Positions 25,621 through 33,783 of a stretch of 64,000 bases of DNA are shown here, one piece after another. Source of the stretch: Cellulosimicrobium funkei (GTDB taxonomy: Bacteria; Actinomycetota; Actinomycetes; Actinomycetales; Cellulomonadaceae); contig NZ_JNBQ01000005.1 in the NCBI RefSeq assembly GCF_001019615.1, forward strand, positions 1 through 64,000. Direction: 5' to 3'. A program made the translations under genes and the position numbers. The notes under the pieces were generated by a model. The model made no database searches and was not told the origin of the DNA. It saw only the letters and a list, made by a program, of their open reading frames with translations. Within the stretch, counting starts at the first letter, position 1. Every line of letters starts with the position of its first letter.

Positions 25621-28600
25621 TCAGCGCCCCACGCGGTGCGCGAGCACGGTGAGCTCGACGCGCGAGCGCACCCCGAGCTTCCGGAACACCCGGCCGAGGT
25701 GAACCTCCACCGTGCGCACCGAGAGGTACAGCTGGTCCGCGGCCTCCCGGTTCGACGCACCCTGGACGACGAGCAGCGCGACGTCGAGCTCGCGCTCGGT
25801 GAGCTCGTCGGACCACCGTCCCCGGAGCTCGGCCAGCGCCTCGTCCGACACGTCGCTCTCCCGCACCGCGAGCCGGCACGCGTCCGGGGGCGTGGGACGG
25901 GCCGCGACCGCCGGATCGGCCCCTGGCCGGGACCCGCCGAGAACTCCGGGCAGCGGCGCGTGCAGTCCCGCCGCACGCGCCGCGGCGGCCCACGACCCGG
26001 ACGGCGCCCCGCCCAGCGCCGTGCCGAGCCCGGTGGCGGGCGCGGCGCCGAGCGGGCCCGCGGACGCCGGGGCGCCGGACGTGGCATCGTCCGTCACCGG
26101 CCCGCCGAGCAGCCGGACGACGTCCGCGTGCTCGTCCCGCGCGATCGTCGTCCAGGCGTCCGCGCCGGCGTCGTCGAACAGCTCGATCGCGGACAGGAAG
26201 AGGCCGTGCGCGCGCTGCAGCTCCCCCGCGCGCACGAGGGCGCGCGCGGCGCAGAGGTCGGTCCGCGCGTGCTCGTACGGCGAGGCCGTGGTCCGGTTCA
26301 CCCGCGTCGCCCGCTCGAGCGGCACGGTGAGGTCCTCGGGCGCGGCGAGGGACACGTCGGCCCGGACGAGCGTCGCCGAGCGCAGCGACGGCGGCAGCTC
26401 CTTCGCGTCCACCTTCCGTCGGGCCAGCGCGCGCTGCGCCGCGTCGTGGCGGCCCGCGACGACCCACGCCTCGACGTCGTCCAGACCCGGCAGCGGGAGC
26501 ATGCGTGCGCTGTCGGGACGCTCGCGCTCCGCCGCGAGCTCCAGCAGCGTGGCGGCCTGGGTCACGTGGTGCGCGAACGCCGCGCCCATCGCCCGGTCCA
26601 CGAGGAGCCCGAGCCGCACCGGGCGGGACGTCGGGCTCGCGCACGTCTCCTCGAGCGCCGTCGCGACCGGGCCGACGACGCCCCGGGTCATCATGTCGAG
26701 GCGACGCGCGGCCGCGACCCCGAGACCGGCGAACGGCAGCCCGAGCGGCAGGCGGAACGCCGCCTCGGCGAGCTCGTCGGCGGCACGCGTGAGCGTGCCG
26801 CGCCAGATGTGCACGAGCGTCTGCGCGAGGCGCACGTGCGCCTCGGCGAGCGGGGTCAGCGCGGTGTCCGGGCCGTCGAACCAGCGACCACCGTCGCGGA
26901 CCGGCGCGAGCGACGCGACGACGCTCGCGAGCGTCTGCGCCGCGTCCTCGAGCCGGTCGTCGGCCGCGAGGGCGAGGGCCCGGCCGACCTGGACCGACGC
27001 CTCGTGGTCCGGCCCTAGCTCCACGTCGGGGACGGCCGCGCGCTCGCCCACGCCGAACACCGCGGCCCACGACCGCGCGAGCGCCAGCCCGGCGGCCGTC
27101 TCGTCGTCGTCGCACCAGGACGCGAGGAACGTCGCCGTGTCGAGGAGCTGGGACGTGCTCACGCCGTCACCCCGCTCGGCGTGCAGCCGCGCCGCGTTGA
27201 GCACGCCCGACACGACCCCCGCCACGGCGTCCGGTGCCAGGTCGTCGGGCTGCCCGCCGCGCAGGTAGGGCGAGAGCACGTCGTCGGGCACCTGACCCTC
27301 CGCGAGCGTCAGCGCGGCGACGAGCGGCCCGAGCGTCCGCGCGCGCAGCGCGTCGTCACCGCTGCGCGACGCCTTGCGCAACCAGTCCGCCGCGTCCTGC
27401 ACGTGGCCCGACCGCAGCGCGGCGACGCCCGCGATCGCGAACGCCTCGGCGCGGTGCTCGGTCGCGGCCTGGCTCGCGGCCTCGCGCGCCACCTCGTGGG
27501 CCCAGACGACGTCCCCGCGGTCCAGGTGCCGACGCGCGATCCGCAGGAGCCCCGGGACGAGCGCCGGGTCGCCCACGAGCGTCGCGAGCGCCGAGTGCCA
27601 CACCGCGACGTCCTCCTCGCCCGCCCGGCGGTGCGCCTCGGCGAGCGCGACGTGCGCCGCCGTGCGCTCGGCGAGCCGCGCGTCCGCGTGGACCAGGGAC
27701 CGCATGCGCGGGTCGACGAACGCGAAGCGGCCGCCCACGAGCGCGAGGTGCTCGGCGAGCGGGCCGTCCAGGACCCCCTCCATCGCGAGGCCGGTCGCGG
27801 ACAGCAGCAGCTCGGTCCGGTCCACGACGGCGACGGCCGCGACCAGGAGCGCGTGCCGCTCCCCCTCGCTGAGGGCGGCGAGGCGGTCGGCGAAGAGGGA
27901 GCGCACGGCGGGGACGGCCGGCAACGGGTCCGGGAGGATCGACCCCCCGGAGAGCTGCTCCGGCGTGAGCAGCGCCGCCGTCTGCGTCAGCGCCGCGGCG
28001 TTGCCGCCGAGGAGCCCCGCGAGGCGGGCCGCGACGTGCGGCGCGACCGCGAGCCGGCGCTCGACGAGCAGCAGGTGCAGGGCGTCGGCCGGCGCGAGGG
28101 GCGGCACTGTGCGGAGCTCGAACGGTCCGGAGGACGGGTCGAGCGCGCCCGCGGTCGCCGTCCCGAGGAGCACGACCGGCGCGTGGCGCTGCGCGACGAG
28201 GCTCGCGAGGACCGACCTGCTGAGCTCGTCCTGGAGGTGCAGGTCGTCGGCCACGAGCACGACCGTCGCGCCGTCGAACGACTCCACGAGGAGCTCGGCG
28301 AGCGCGACCGCCGCGACCTCGGGGAGGTACCCGAAGCCGGGGTCGACGGGTTCGAGGACGCGCGTGAGGCGCTCCGGGACGACCCCGCCCGCGAGCTGCG
28401 ACACCTGCGACACGAGCGACACGACCGCGGAGCCCGGTGCGGGCGCACCCGCGGGCGGGCGACACCGCAGAGTGAGCGTCGGGTGCGCGAACGTGTGCGA
28501 CGCGACGGCCTCGCACACGAGCTCGAGCGTCGCGCTCGCCCCCATGCCGTGCTCGGCCGTCCACACGAGGCCGCCCTTGCCCTCGCTCACGGCCGCGAGC

Positions 28601-28710
28601 GCGCGGTCGACCTCCTGCGCGCGGGAGGAGAGCCGCTCGAGACGGCGCGCGGACCGCGCGTCCGCGCGACGATGCGGCTCGGGAACCAGGTAGTCGTGCA
28701 GTTCTGACAT
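25621..28710 (-). CDS. Large LuxR-family regulator with degenerate ATPase domain
   Basis: 1029 residues from ATG 28710, with GGAGGG 8 bases upstream. The N-terminal STAND-type ATPase region is recognisable, but its Walker A reads AEHGMGASATLEL instead of GxxGxGK(S/T), lacking the lysine. Walker B (VVLVADDLHL) is kept. A long helical TPR-like middle follows. The last 65 residues are a LuxR helix-turn-helix (LTERELDVALLVVQGASNREAADQLYLSVRTVEVHLGRV). Such LAL-type regulators control sugar or secondary-metabolite genes. It ends 259 bases upstream of the chitinase pair and is transcribed toward it, so chitinase control is a reasonable guess. The gap 25362-25620 has no other gene. Confidence 0.85.
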   Translation of the reverse strand: MSELHDYLVPEPHRRADARSARRLERLSSRAQEVDRALAAVSEGKGGLVWTAEHGMGASATLELVCEAVASHTFAHPTLTLRCRPPAGAPAPGSAVVSLVSQVSQLAGGVVPERLTRVLEPVDPGFGYLPEVAAVALAELLVESFDGATVVLVADDLHLQDELSRSVLASLVAQRHAPVVLLGTATAGALDPSSGPFELRTVPPLAPADALHLLLVERRLAVAPHVAARLAGLLGGNAAALTQTAALLTPEQLSGGSILPDPLPAVPAVRSLFADRLAALSEGERHALLVAAVAVVDRTELLLSATGLAMEGVLDGPLAEHLALVGGRFAFVDPRMRSLVHADARLAERTAAHVALAEAHRRAGEEDVAVWHSALATLVGDPALVPGLLRIARRHLDRGDVVWAHEVAREAASQAATEHRAEAFAIAGVAALRSGHVQDAADWLRKASRSGDDALRARTLGPLVAALTLAEGQVPDDVLSPYLRGGQPDDLAPDAVAGVVSGVLNAARLHAERGDGVSTSQLLDTATFLASWCDDDETAAGLALARSWAAVFGVGERAAVPDVELGPDHEASVQVGRALALAADDRLEDAAQTLASVVASLAPVRDGGRWFDGPDTALTPLAEAHVRLAQTLVHIWRGTLTRAADELAEAAFRLPLGLPFAGLGVAAARRLDMMTRGVVGPVATALEETCASPTSRPVRLGLLVDRAMGAAFAHHVTQAATLLELAAERERPDSARMLPLPGLDDVEAWVVAGRHDAAQRALARRKVDAKELPPSLRSATLVRADVSLAAPEDLTVPLERATRVNRTTASPYEHARTDLCAARALVRAGELQRAHGLFLSAIELFDDAGADAWTTIARDEHADVVRLLGGPVTDDATSGAPASAGPLGAAPATGLGTALGGAPSGSWAAAARAAGLHAPLPGVLGGSRPGADPAVAARPTPPDACRLAVRESDVSDEALAELRGRWSDELTERELDVALLVVQGASNREAADQLYLSVRTVEVHLGRVFRKLGVRSRVELTVLAHRVGR

Positions 28711-28837
28711 GTCGGGACCCTCCGTCCGGGGGCTTCTTCGCCCGTCGACCGGATGAAATGTTAACAACCCTCCGTAAACAAGGGATCACCTCATCGTTTC
28801 CCGGCCGTCACACGATCGCCACCTGGGCCGACGCCGC

Positions 28838-28866
28838 TTGCCCCGCCTGGGCGGGAGGGCTAGCCT
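28838..28866 (+). promoter_or_regulatory. Putative promoter of the corA transcript
   Basis: TTGCCC (28838-28843) and TAGCCT (28861-28866) are 17 bases apart. Transcription would start near 28873, leaving a leader of about 350 bases before the first gene of the corA pair. Confidence 0.45.
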
Positions 28867-28891
28867 GGCCTCGATCCCCGTCGTGGCCACG

Positions 28892-29006
28892 GCTCTCGTG
28901 CGCCCCGACCCGGGTGCGGCGCTCATGGCGCCGCCGCCACGAGAGCGAGGTGAGCCCCATGCCGGACGGCAGCAGTCATAGAACCGTGCACTGCGCGCTC
29001 ACCCTC
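28892..29006 (+). ncRNA. Structured 5' leader of the corA operon
   Basis: Two consecutive folded elements are visible. In the first, GCTCTCGTG (28892-28900) pairs with CACGAGAGC (28938-28946) around an inner hairpin GCGGCGC/GCGCCGC. In the second, GAGGTGAGC (28947-28955) pairs with GCTCACC-CTC (28997-29006, one bulge) around TGCCG/CGGCA and GCAGT/ACTGC hairpins. The second pairing would hide the ribosome site of a 23-codon leader frame. This is a layout expected of a riboswitch or attenuator. I could not match it to the M-box, yybP-ykoY, fluoride or mini-ykkC consensus. Confidence 0.45.
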
Positions 29007-29030
29007 CGTGGCCCGCAGCCCGTCGCCTGA
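28959..29030 (+). CDS. Possible leader peptide (23 residues)
   Basis: ATG 28959 stands 6 bases after GAGGTGA, a strong ribosome site, and the frame MPDGSSHRTVHCALTLRG ends at TGA 29030. It overlaps the folded leader of the corA operon. No homology can be claimed for so short a peptide. The combination of good ribosome site and overlapping stems is what suggests it is translated. Confidence 0.3.
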   Translation: MPDGSSHRTVHCALTLRGPQPVA

Positions 29031-29220
29031 GTCGGCGAACTCCTCCAGGACTCCCGCGACCGGCCGTCGTCCCGCGCGGGGAGGTCGCCAGTGCGCACCG
29101 CGCGCGCCGTCGTGCGCGCCGCCGGACCACCCGCTGACGCACCCGCCGACCCACCGCGCCCGCCACCCACCCCGTGGCGCCCGCCCGTGGTCGTCGGCCC
29201 GCAGGAGAAGGACGACCACC

Positions 29221-29421
29221 ATGACCCAGCGCTCGCCTGCCACCGAGACCCGGACCCGCCCCGCACGCGTGCCCCTGCGGGACGCGCGCGCCGTTCGACC
29301 TCGTCGACACCGCGCCCGCCGACCGAGCCTGGAACGCCAGTCGATCTCCTTCACCGTCGGCCTGTACCTGTTCATCTGCGTCGCGCTGCTGCTCGCGCAC
29401 GTCACCGCCGGAGGTGTCTGA
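29221..29421 (+). CDS. Small membrane peptide coupled to corA
   Basis: 66 residues from ATG 29221, with GAAGGA 8 bases upstream. A very basic N-terminal half (TRTRPARVPLRDARAVRPRRHRARRP) precedes one membrane helix (SISFTVGLYLFICVALLLAHVTAG). The stop codon TGA shares a base with the corA start (TGATG), so the two are translationally coupled. It is likely a conserved partner of the transporter, perhaps a small regulator or assembly factor. That role is inference. Alternatives such as a chance frame are less likely given ribosome site, helix and overlap. Confidence 0.55.
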   Translation: MTQRSPATETRTRPARVPLRDARAVRPRRHRARRPSLERQSISFTVGLYLFICVALLLAHVTAGGV

Positions 29422-30452
29422 TGACGACGACGCTGCCCGAGCCCACGAGCCTCGTCCCTGCACCCGGCGTCGACCGCGTGGTCCCCGCGCCCGCGCGCGG
29501 CGGGCTGGACCTCCACGCCCGCGCGCACGGCACCGGCGCACCCCGGTTCGACCCGCGCGTCCTGCGCTCCCGCTGGGTCCAGGTCGGCGTGGGCGACCCC
29601 GACGCGACCGCCCGCGCCGCCGAGCACGGCGTCGACTTCGCCGCTGCCGGCGGCCGGGTCTGGGAGACGGACGCCCATGTGTACCTCCCCGTGACCGCCA
29701 CGCGGCGTGACGGCGACCGGGTCGCCTACGAGCGGATCGTGCTCGCCCTCTCCCCCGACGTCGTCGTGACGGCCCAGCCGCAGCGGCACTACGGCGTCTT
29801 CGACAAGGCGATCGCCCGCATGCGGCGCACCCCGTGGCTCATCGGCTCCTCCTACGGCATCGCGTACGCGCTGCTGTACGCGCTCAACGAGGCGGCGGAC
29901 CGCGTCGTGGCGTACGCGAGCGACCTGCTCGAGGACATGTCCGACGAGATCGACGAGGCCACCCGCGGCGTCGACGCCCGGGGCCGGGAGATCGGGGTGA
30001 GCGACATGCAGGACACCATCACCCGCATGAACCGTGCGGAAGAGATCGTCTCGCGCGCCCAGGAGTCCCAGCTCTCGCTCGCCCGCGCCGCACGGCACCT
30101 GCGCAGCGAGATCGCGGACTCCGACCCCGTGCTCGCCGGGCTCGTCGAGACCCTGGTCGCGGACATCGACGGGGTGAAGCAGCACGCCGGGTTCGAGCAC
30201 GACAAGGTGCGCTACCTCCAGCAGGCGATCATGACCTCGCTCGACGTCAAGCAGGCCCAGATCGTCAAGGTCTTCACGATCATCACCGCCGTGTTCCTGC
30301 CGCCGACGCTCATCGCCTCGTTCTACGGCATGAACTTCACGCACATGCCGGAGCTCGACCGCCCCTCCGGCTTCACCGTGACGGTCCTGCTCACCCTGGT
30401 GGCAGCCGTCATCCCCCTCGCCTACATCAAGCGCCGCGGCTGGCTCCGCTGA
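29421..30452 (+). CDS. corA: CorA-family magnesium/divalent cation transporter
   Basis: 343 residues from ATG 29421, with GGAGG 8 bases upstream. The N-terminal cytoplasmic domain, a long helical stalk (residues 160-270) and two C-terminal membrane helices follow CorA order. The signature YGMNF sits at the end of the first helix (FLPPTLIASFYGMNF), and the chain ends with a basic KRRGWLR. CorA forms a pentamer and admits Mg2+ along the membrane potential. It follows a structured leader and a small coupled membrane peptide. Confidence 0.93.
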   Translation: MTTTLPEPTSLVPAPGVDRVVPAPARGGLDLHARAHGTGAPRFDPRVLRSRWVQVGVGDPDATARAAEHGVDFAAAGGRVWETDAHVYLPVTATRRDGDRVAYERIVLALSPDVVVTAQPQRHYGVFDKAIARMRRTPWLIGSSYGIAYALLYALNEAADRVVAYASDLLEDMSDEIDEATRGVDARGREIGVSDMQDTITRMNRAEEIVSRAQESQLSLARAARHLRSEIADSDPVLAGLVETLVADIDGVKQHAGFEHDKVRYLQQAIMTSLDVKQAQIVKVFTIITAVFLPPTLIASFYGMNFTHMPELDRPSGFTVTVLLTLVAAVIPLAYIKRRGWLR

Positions 30453-30514
30453 CCTCCAGGGGTCACATCCCGCCCGGTCCGCCGAGGTAGAACGGTGGTC
30501 GGTCTCGGACCCGG

Positions 30515-30590
30515 GGTCGGGTCCGCTGTGCAGCTCAGGTCTCAGGCCCGCCAGGTCGGGTCCGCTGTGCAGCTCAGGTCTCAGGCCCGC
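30515..30590. repeat. Tandem pair of 37-bp direct repeats
   Basis: Positions 30515-30551 and 30554-30590 are identical over 37 bases, beginning GGTCGGGTCCGCTGTGCAGC, with a 39-base period. It lies just downstream of corA inside the non-coding block. Confidence 0.9.
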
Positions 30591-30601
30591 GGGGCGGGTC
30601 C

Positions 30602-30716
30602 GCGGTGGGGGTGGGCTCGGTGCTCGGGGCTGCGGCGCCGTCACCCTGGTCCCTCGGCCGTGGGTTCGAGGAGCGCCGCTCTGACGCCCCTTCGCATCCG
30701 AGCCCACCCCCACCGC
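30602..30716. repeat. 19-bp perfect inverted repeat with nested stem
   Basis: Arms 30602-30620 and 30698-30716 are exact reverse complements of 19 bases. Inside, GGGGC-GCGGCGC pairs with GCGCCGC-GCCCC, giving one long branched-hairpin element of about 115 bases. Confidence 0.85.
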
Positions 30717-30927
30717 TCAGCCGTCGGCCCACCATGGCCAGCCGACAGGCCGACCGGCCCGGTCCGTGCAGGCCGAACAGGCGACCCGACTCGTCAAAGC
30801 ACCCGGGACCAGCCCACACAGGCTGTTCGGCATGACGTCGCGCCGACCAGAACGGGACGCGACGATGGCGCGACCCACGCCCGCGGGCGGTCGCCGGGGT
30901 GATCCACGACCAGGGCGAGACGACGCA

Positions 30928-31026
30928 GGGCGGGGTGGGTGGTGGTGCCGCGTCGTGGCGGGCCTGGCGGGAGCCGCGAGGAACGAGCGGCGGATGGTAG
31001 ACGCGGCACCACCACCCACCCCGCCC
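30928..31026. repeat. 27-bp perfect inverted repeat
   Basis: Arms 30928-30954 and 31000-31026 are exact reverse complements over 27 bases with a 45-base spacer. This is the longest perfect inverted repeat seen in the window. Confidence 0.9.
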
Positions 31027-31110
31027 ACCCAACCCAGCCACACGCCGTCGGGCAGGGTGACCACGGCTCTACCTCGGCCCACCCGGAGTGGGTGCTCTGC
31101 GCGGAGGCGG

Positions 31111-31551
31111 TCAGGCCTCGAGGAGGAGCGTGACCGGGCCGTCGTTGACGAGCTCGACGGCCATGTGCGCGCCGAACCGTCCGGTCGCGACCTCGATCCC
31201 GCGCTCCCGGAGTCGCTCGACGACCGCCTCGACGAGGGGCTCGGCGACGGACCCGGGCGCCGCGCCGTTCCACGACGGGCGGCGGCCCTTCTTCGTGTCG
31301 GCGTAGAGCGTGAACTGGCTGACGACCAGCACCGGTGCGCCCTCGTCCTGCACCGACCGCTCCCCCGCGAGGATCCGGAGCTCGGCGATCTTGCGCGCGA
31401 TCGTCTCGACCTGCGGGTCGCCGTCGTCGTGCGTCACACCGACGAGCGCGAGCAGACCCGGGCGGTCGATCGCCCCGACCACCTCCGTCGTCCCGTCCTC
31501 GGCCACGACGCTCACGCTCGCGTGCGAGACGCGCTGCACGACGGCCCTCAC
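31111..31551 (-). CDS. dtd: D-aminoacyl-tRNA deacylase
   Basis: 146 residues from GTG 31551, overlapping the asparaginase stop (GTGA). It opens with [14 protein letters not shown] and carries both active-site signatures: [17 protein letters not shown] and the C-terminal [15 protein letters not shown]. The enzyme removes D-amino acids wrongly attached to tRNA and acts as a homodimer in the cytoplasm. It is the last gene of a three-gene leftward unit after a DUF2516 protein and an asparaginase. Confidence 0.95.
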   Translation of the reverse strand: MRAVVQRVSHASVSVVAEDGTTEVVGAIDRPGLLALVGVTHDDGDPQVETIARKIAELRILAGERSVQDEGAPVLVVSQFTLYADTKKGRRPSWNGAAPGSVAEPLVEAVVERLRERGIEVATGRFGAHMAVELVNDGPVTLLLEA

Positions 31552-32591
31552 GAGCGGCGCTCCGCGTCGCCGCTCGGGACCGCTGTCGCGCCGTCGAGGA
31601 CCGGCCGCACGGCGCCCACGGGCCGGCCCGCGCCGAGCACGGGCACGTCGCCGAGCATGGCGAGCGCCGCGTCGTCGGCCCCGGTCACGTCCTGCGCTCC
31701 CAGCCGCCGGAGCGCAGCGGCGAGCACCGCCGGTCGCGGGCGCGACGCGCCGTCGAGCACCTTGAAGGCGAGGGCGCTGCCGTCGGGCAGGCCGGCGCCG
31801 TAGACGCCGTCCGCGCCGTCCTTGGCGACCAGGCCGGGCACCGCGCGCATCGCGAGCGTCGCGTCCCGGCCCGTCCCGCCGACCATCTCCGGGAACGTCG
31901 ACATCGCGCGCGCGACCTGCGCCGCCGGGGAGAGGGGGTCGCGCTCCGGGGCGGCCGCGAGGTGTCCGAACGCTCGCGCGAGGCCGCGCACGGTCGTCGA
32001 GAAGAGCGGCGCGCCGCAGCCGTCGACGGTCACGTGCTCGACCGGCACGCCGGTCGCCTCGGCGACGGTCTCGCGGACCGCGACCTGGAGGGGGTGGTCG
32101 ACGTCCAGGTAGGTGGCGGTGTCCCAGCCGGCGGCGACGCACGTCGCGAGCATCGCCGCGTGCTTGCCCGAGCAGTTCTGCGTGAGTGAGGACGGCCCGT
32201 GGCCCTCGAGCTGCCACGCGAACGCGGCGGGCGGGTGGAGCGGCATGTCGGGCGTGTTCCGCAGCGCCGACTCGTCGAGCCCGACGCCCTCGAGGATCTC
32301 CCGGACGCCGGCGAGGTGCTCCGGCTCGCCGTTGTGGCTCGCGGCGGCCAGCGCAAGGAGCCGGGGCGGGAGGGCGAGACCGTGCCGCAGCATCGCGACC
32401 GCCTGGAACGGCTTGACGCTCGACCGCGGCCAGATCACGGCGTCGGCGTCGCCACGCTCGAGGACCGGCTCACCCCCGTCGCCCAGCAGGACGAGGTGCC
32501 CGGCGTGGACCGACTCCACGAGGTCTCCCCGGACGACCTCGGCGAGCGGGACGGCGGCGCGCTCGATCCCGCCCTGGACGTGCGCGGTCAC
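31548..32591 (-). CDS. Asparaginase (Rhizobium-type/asparaginase II family)
   Basis: 347 residues from GTG 32591. The sequence follows the thermolabile Rhizobium-etli-type asparaginase family rather than the bacterial type I/II fold: [40 protein letters not shown] and VDGCGAP are its conserved blocks with serine, lysine and cysteine active-site residues. It should hydrolyse L-asparagine to aspartate and ammonia. It starts 8 bases after the DUF2516 gene and overlaps dtd by 4 bases. Confidence 0.88.
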   Translation of the reverse strand: MTAHVQGGIERAAVPLAEVVRGDLVESVHAGHLVLLGDGGEPVLERGDADAVIWPRSSVKPFQAVAMLRHGLALPPRLLALAAASHNGEPEHLAGVREILEGVGLDESALRNTPDMPLHPPAAFAWQLEGHGPSSLTQNCSGKHAAMLATCVAAGWDTATYLDVDHPLQVAVRETVAEATGVPVEHVTVDGCGAPLFSTTVRGLARAFGHLAAAPERDPLSPAAQVARAMSTFPEMVGGTGRDATLAMRAVPGLVAKDGADGVYGAGLPDGSALAFKVLDGASRPRPAVLAAALRRLGAQDVTGADDAALAMLGDVPVLGAGRPVGAVRPVLDGATAVPSGDAERRS

Positions 32592-32598
32592 CGGCGGG

Positions 32599-32937
32599 TC
32601 ACCAGCCGCCGGGGCGGCCGGACGACCCGTTGCCGCGGCCGTTCCCGTACGGCAGGAGCCGGGGACGCACGTCCACGAGGTAGACGATCGCCGCGACCAC
32701 GCCGATGATCCCGAAGAAGCCCCCGATGCTCATCGGCGGCAGCGAGACGAACCCGAGGGCTGCCGCGACGCCGAGGATCGCGAGCCAGATCGGCTTGGTC
32801 AGCTTGCCCTCGGCCGTGAACGCGCTCGCGGGGCGTCGGATCGCGTCGACGAGCGCGACGAGCTCCGTCACGAACACGACGAGCATGAGCACGAAGAAGA
32901 CGATCCACTGGAGCGACCCGATGATTCCCACGGGCAC
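32599..32937 (-). CDS. DUF2516 family small membrane protein
   Basis: 112 residues from GTG 32937. Three hydrophobic segments are visible: IGSLQWIVFFVLMLVVFVTE, PIWLAILGVAAALGFVSL and GGFFGIIGVVAAIVYLVDVRP. The intervening basic loop RRPASAFTAEGKLTK is the family's best-conserved part. It ends in a Gly/Asn-rich tail. Widespread in actinobacteria, of unknown function. First gene of the unit with asparaginase and dtd. Confidence 0.8.
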   Translation of the reverse strand: MPVGIIGSLQWIVFFVLMLVVFVTELVALVDAIRRPASAFTAEGKLTKPIWLAILGVAAALGFVSLPPMSIGGFFGIIGVVAAIVYLVDVRPRLLPYGNGRGNGSSGRPGGW

Positions 32938-32941
32938 GAGC

Positions 32942-33379
32942 CTACGGTCTGCCGAGCGGCCACGGCACCACCCGCAGCCCGACCGACCGCGCGGCGGTCA
33001 CCACGTGCGGGTCCCAGGCCGCCACGAGCGTGTCGTCGTGCGCGACGGCCAGGGCGCTCGCCACGTGCACCGCGTCGTTGCTGCGCAGCGCACCCGCTGC
33101 GACGAGCTCCGACGCGCGGTCGGCGACGTCGCCGGAGACCTCCACCACGTGCAGCGCCGGGCGCAGCACGTCCCACGTGCCGAGGGCGCGCGCGTGCCCC
33201 GGGCCGTCGAGCACGCCGCCGCGGGCGCCGGCGGCGAGGGCTGCCCGCACCTCGACGTCGGCGAGCCGGCTCGTCACGACGACGTCCGCGCGGTTCCACA
33301 GGCGGCTCGCCAGGGCGGAGCCCGCCTCGGGGACGCAGAGCTTCACCAGCGCGCTCGCGTCGAAGTAGACCAGGGCCAT
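32942..33379 (-). CDS. PIN-domain RNase toxin (VapC-like)
   Basis: 145 residues from ATG 33379. PIN-domain acidic residues are visible: Asp in YFDASALVKL, Glu in SRLADVEVRAAL, and Asp in RSNDAVHVASALAV and AAWDPHVV. Such proteins cut tRNA or mRNA when not held by their antitoxin. The gene lies 7 bases after the antitoxin gene in one operon. Length is typical of the family. Confidence 0.87.
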   Translation of the reverse strand: MALVYFDASALVKLCVPEAGSALASRLWNRADVVVTSRLADVEVRAALAAGARGGVLDGPGHARALGTWDVLRPALHVVEVSGDVADRASELVAAGALRSNDAVHVASALAVAHDDTLVAAWDPHVVTAARSVGLRVVPWPLGRP

Positions 33380-33386
33380 CGGGGCC

Positions 33387-33704
33387 TCAGCGCCGGATCC
33401 GGCGCACGAGCGCCGCCACGCCGCCGCCACGGGCCGACCGGGCACCGTCGGCGGGTCGCGCGCCGTCCGGGCTCGCGGGCCGCGCGTCGGCGTCCCCGCC
33501 GGGCACCGCGTGGACGGGTCGCTCGCCCGCCGCGGGGACCAGGACGCCGTCGCGCACGAGCTCGGTGACGAGGTCGGCCGTCGCGACGCCGGTCAGCCGG
33601 GCGACGGGGACGCCGCGCTCGGTGATGACGACCTCCTCGCCCTCCCTGGCCCGCTCGATCCATGACTTGAGCTCGGCGCGCAGGGCGCTGACGGGGACCT
33701 CCAT
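33387..33704 (-). CDS. Phd/YefM-type antitoxin
   Basis: 105 residues from ATG 33704. The N-terminal MEVPVSALRAELKSWIERAREGEEVVITERGVPVARLTG is the classic Phd/YefM DNA-binding and dimerisation domain. The C-terminal half is a basic, Pro/Ala/Asp-rich, probably disordered tail that would wrap around the PIN toxin. A longer upstream frame is rejected because it reads against the neighbouring FUSC gene. The pair probably represses its own promoter. Confidence 0.85.
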   Translation of the reverse strand: MEVPVSALRAELKSWIERAREGEEVVITERGVPVARLTGVATADLVTELVRDGVLVPAAGERPVHAVPGGDADARPASPDGARPADGARSARGGGVAALVRRIRR

Positions 33705-33783
33705 GCCCCGACGGTACCGGCCCGGGGCGCCGCTGTGCAGGGTGAAGATCGTCCGGTTCGCCCGGCAGGCCAGGATCGCCCGC

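Larger units (their letters stand above)
30481..31078. other. Non-coding block rich in inverted repeats between corA and dtd
   Basis: This stretch fills the 658-base gap between the convergent corA and dtd genes. No frame in it looks like a protein. It is bounded by 20-base inverted repeats (30481-30500 and 31059-31078, 18 of 20 matching). In order it contains a 37-base direct repeat pair, a 19-base perfect inverted repeat, 6- to 9-base hairpins at 30723-30746, 30772-30831, 30836-30864 and 30870-30894, and a 27-base perfect inverted repeat. The density of pairing suggests a structured RNA or a miniature repeat element. Its nature is unknown. Confidence 0.6.

Noticed and set aside
28892-29006. 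M-box, yybP-ykoY or fluoride riboswitch
   Set aside because: The fold is striking, but none of the conserved core sequences of these classes is present, so only an unnamed structured leader is reported.
29008-29421. A 137-residue version of the small membrane protein
   Set aside because: The first 71 codons are low-complexity and lack a ribosome site; ATG 29221 has one.
30602-30716. Integron attC site
   Set aside because: It folds into a long hairpin but lacks the GTTRRRY core and the usual unpaired bases, and no integrase is near.
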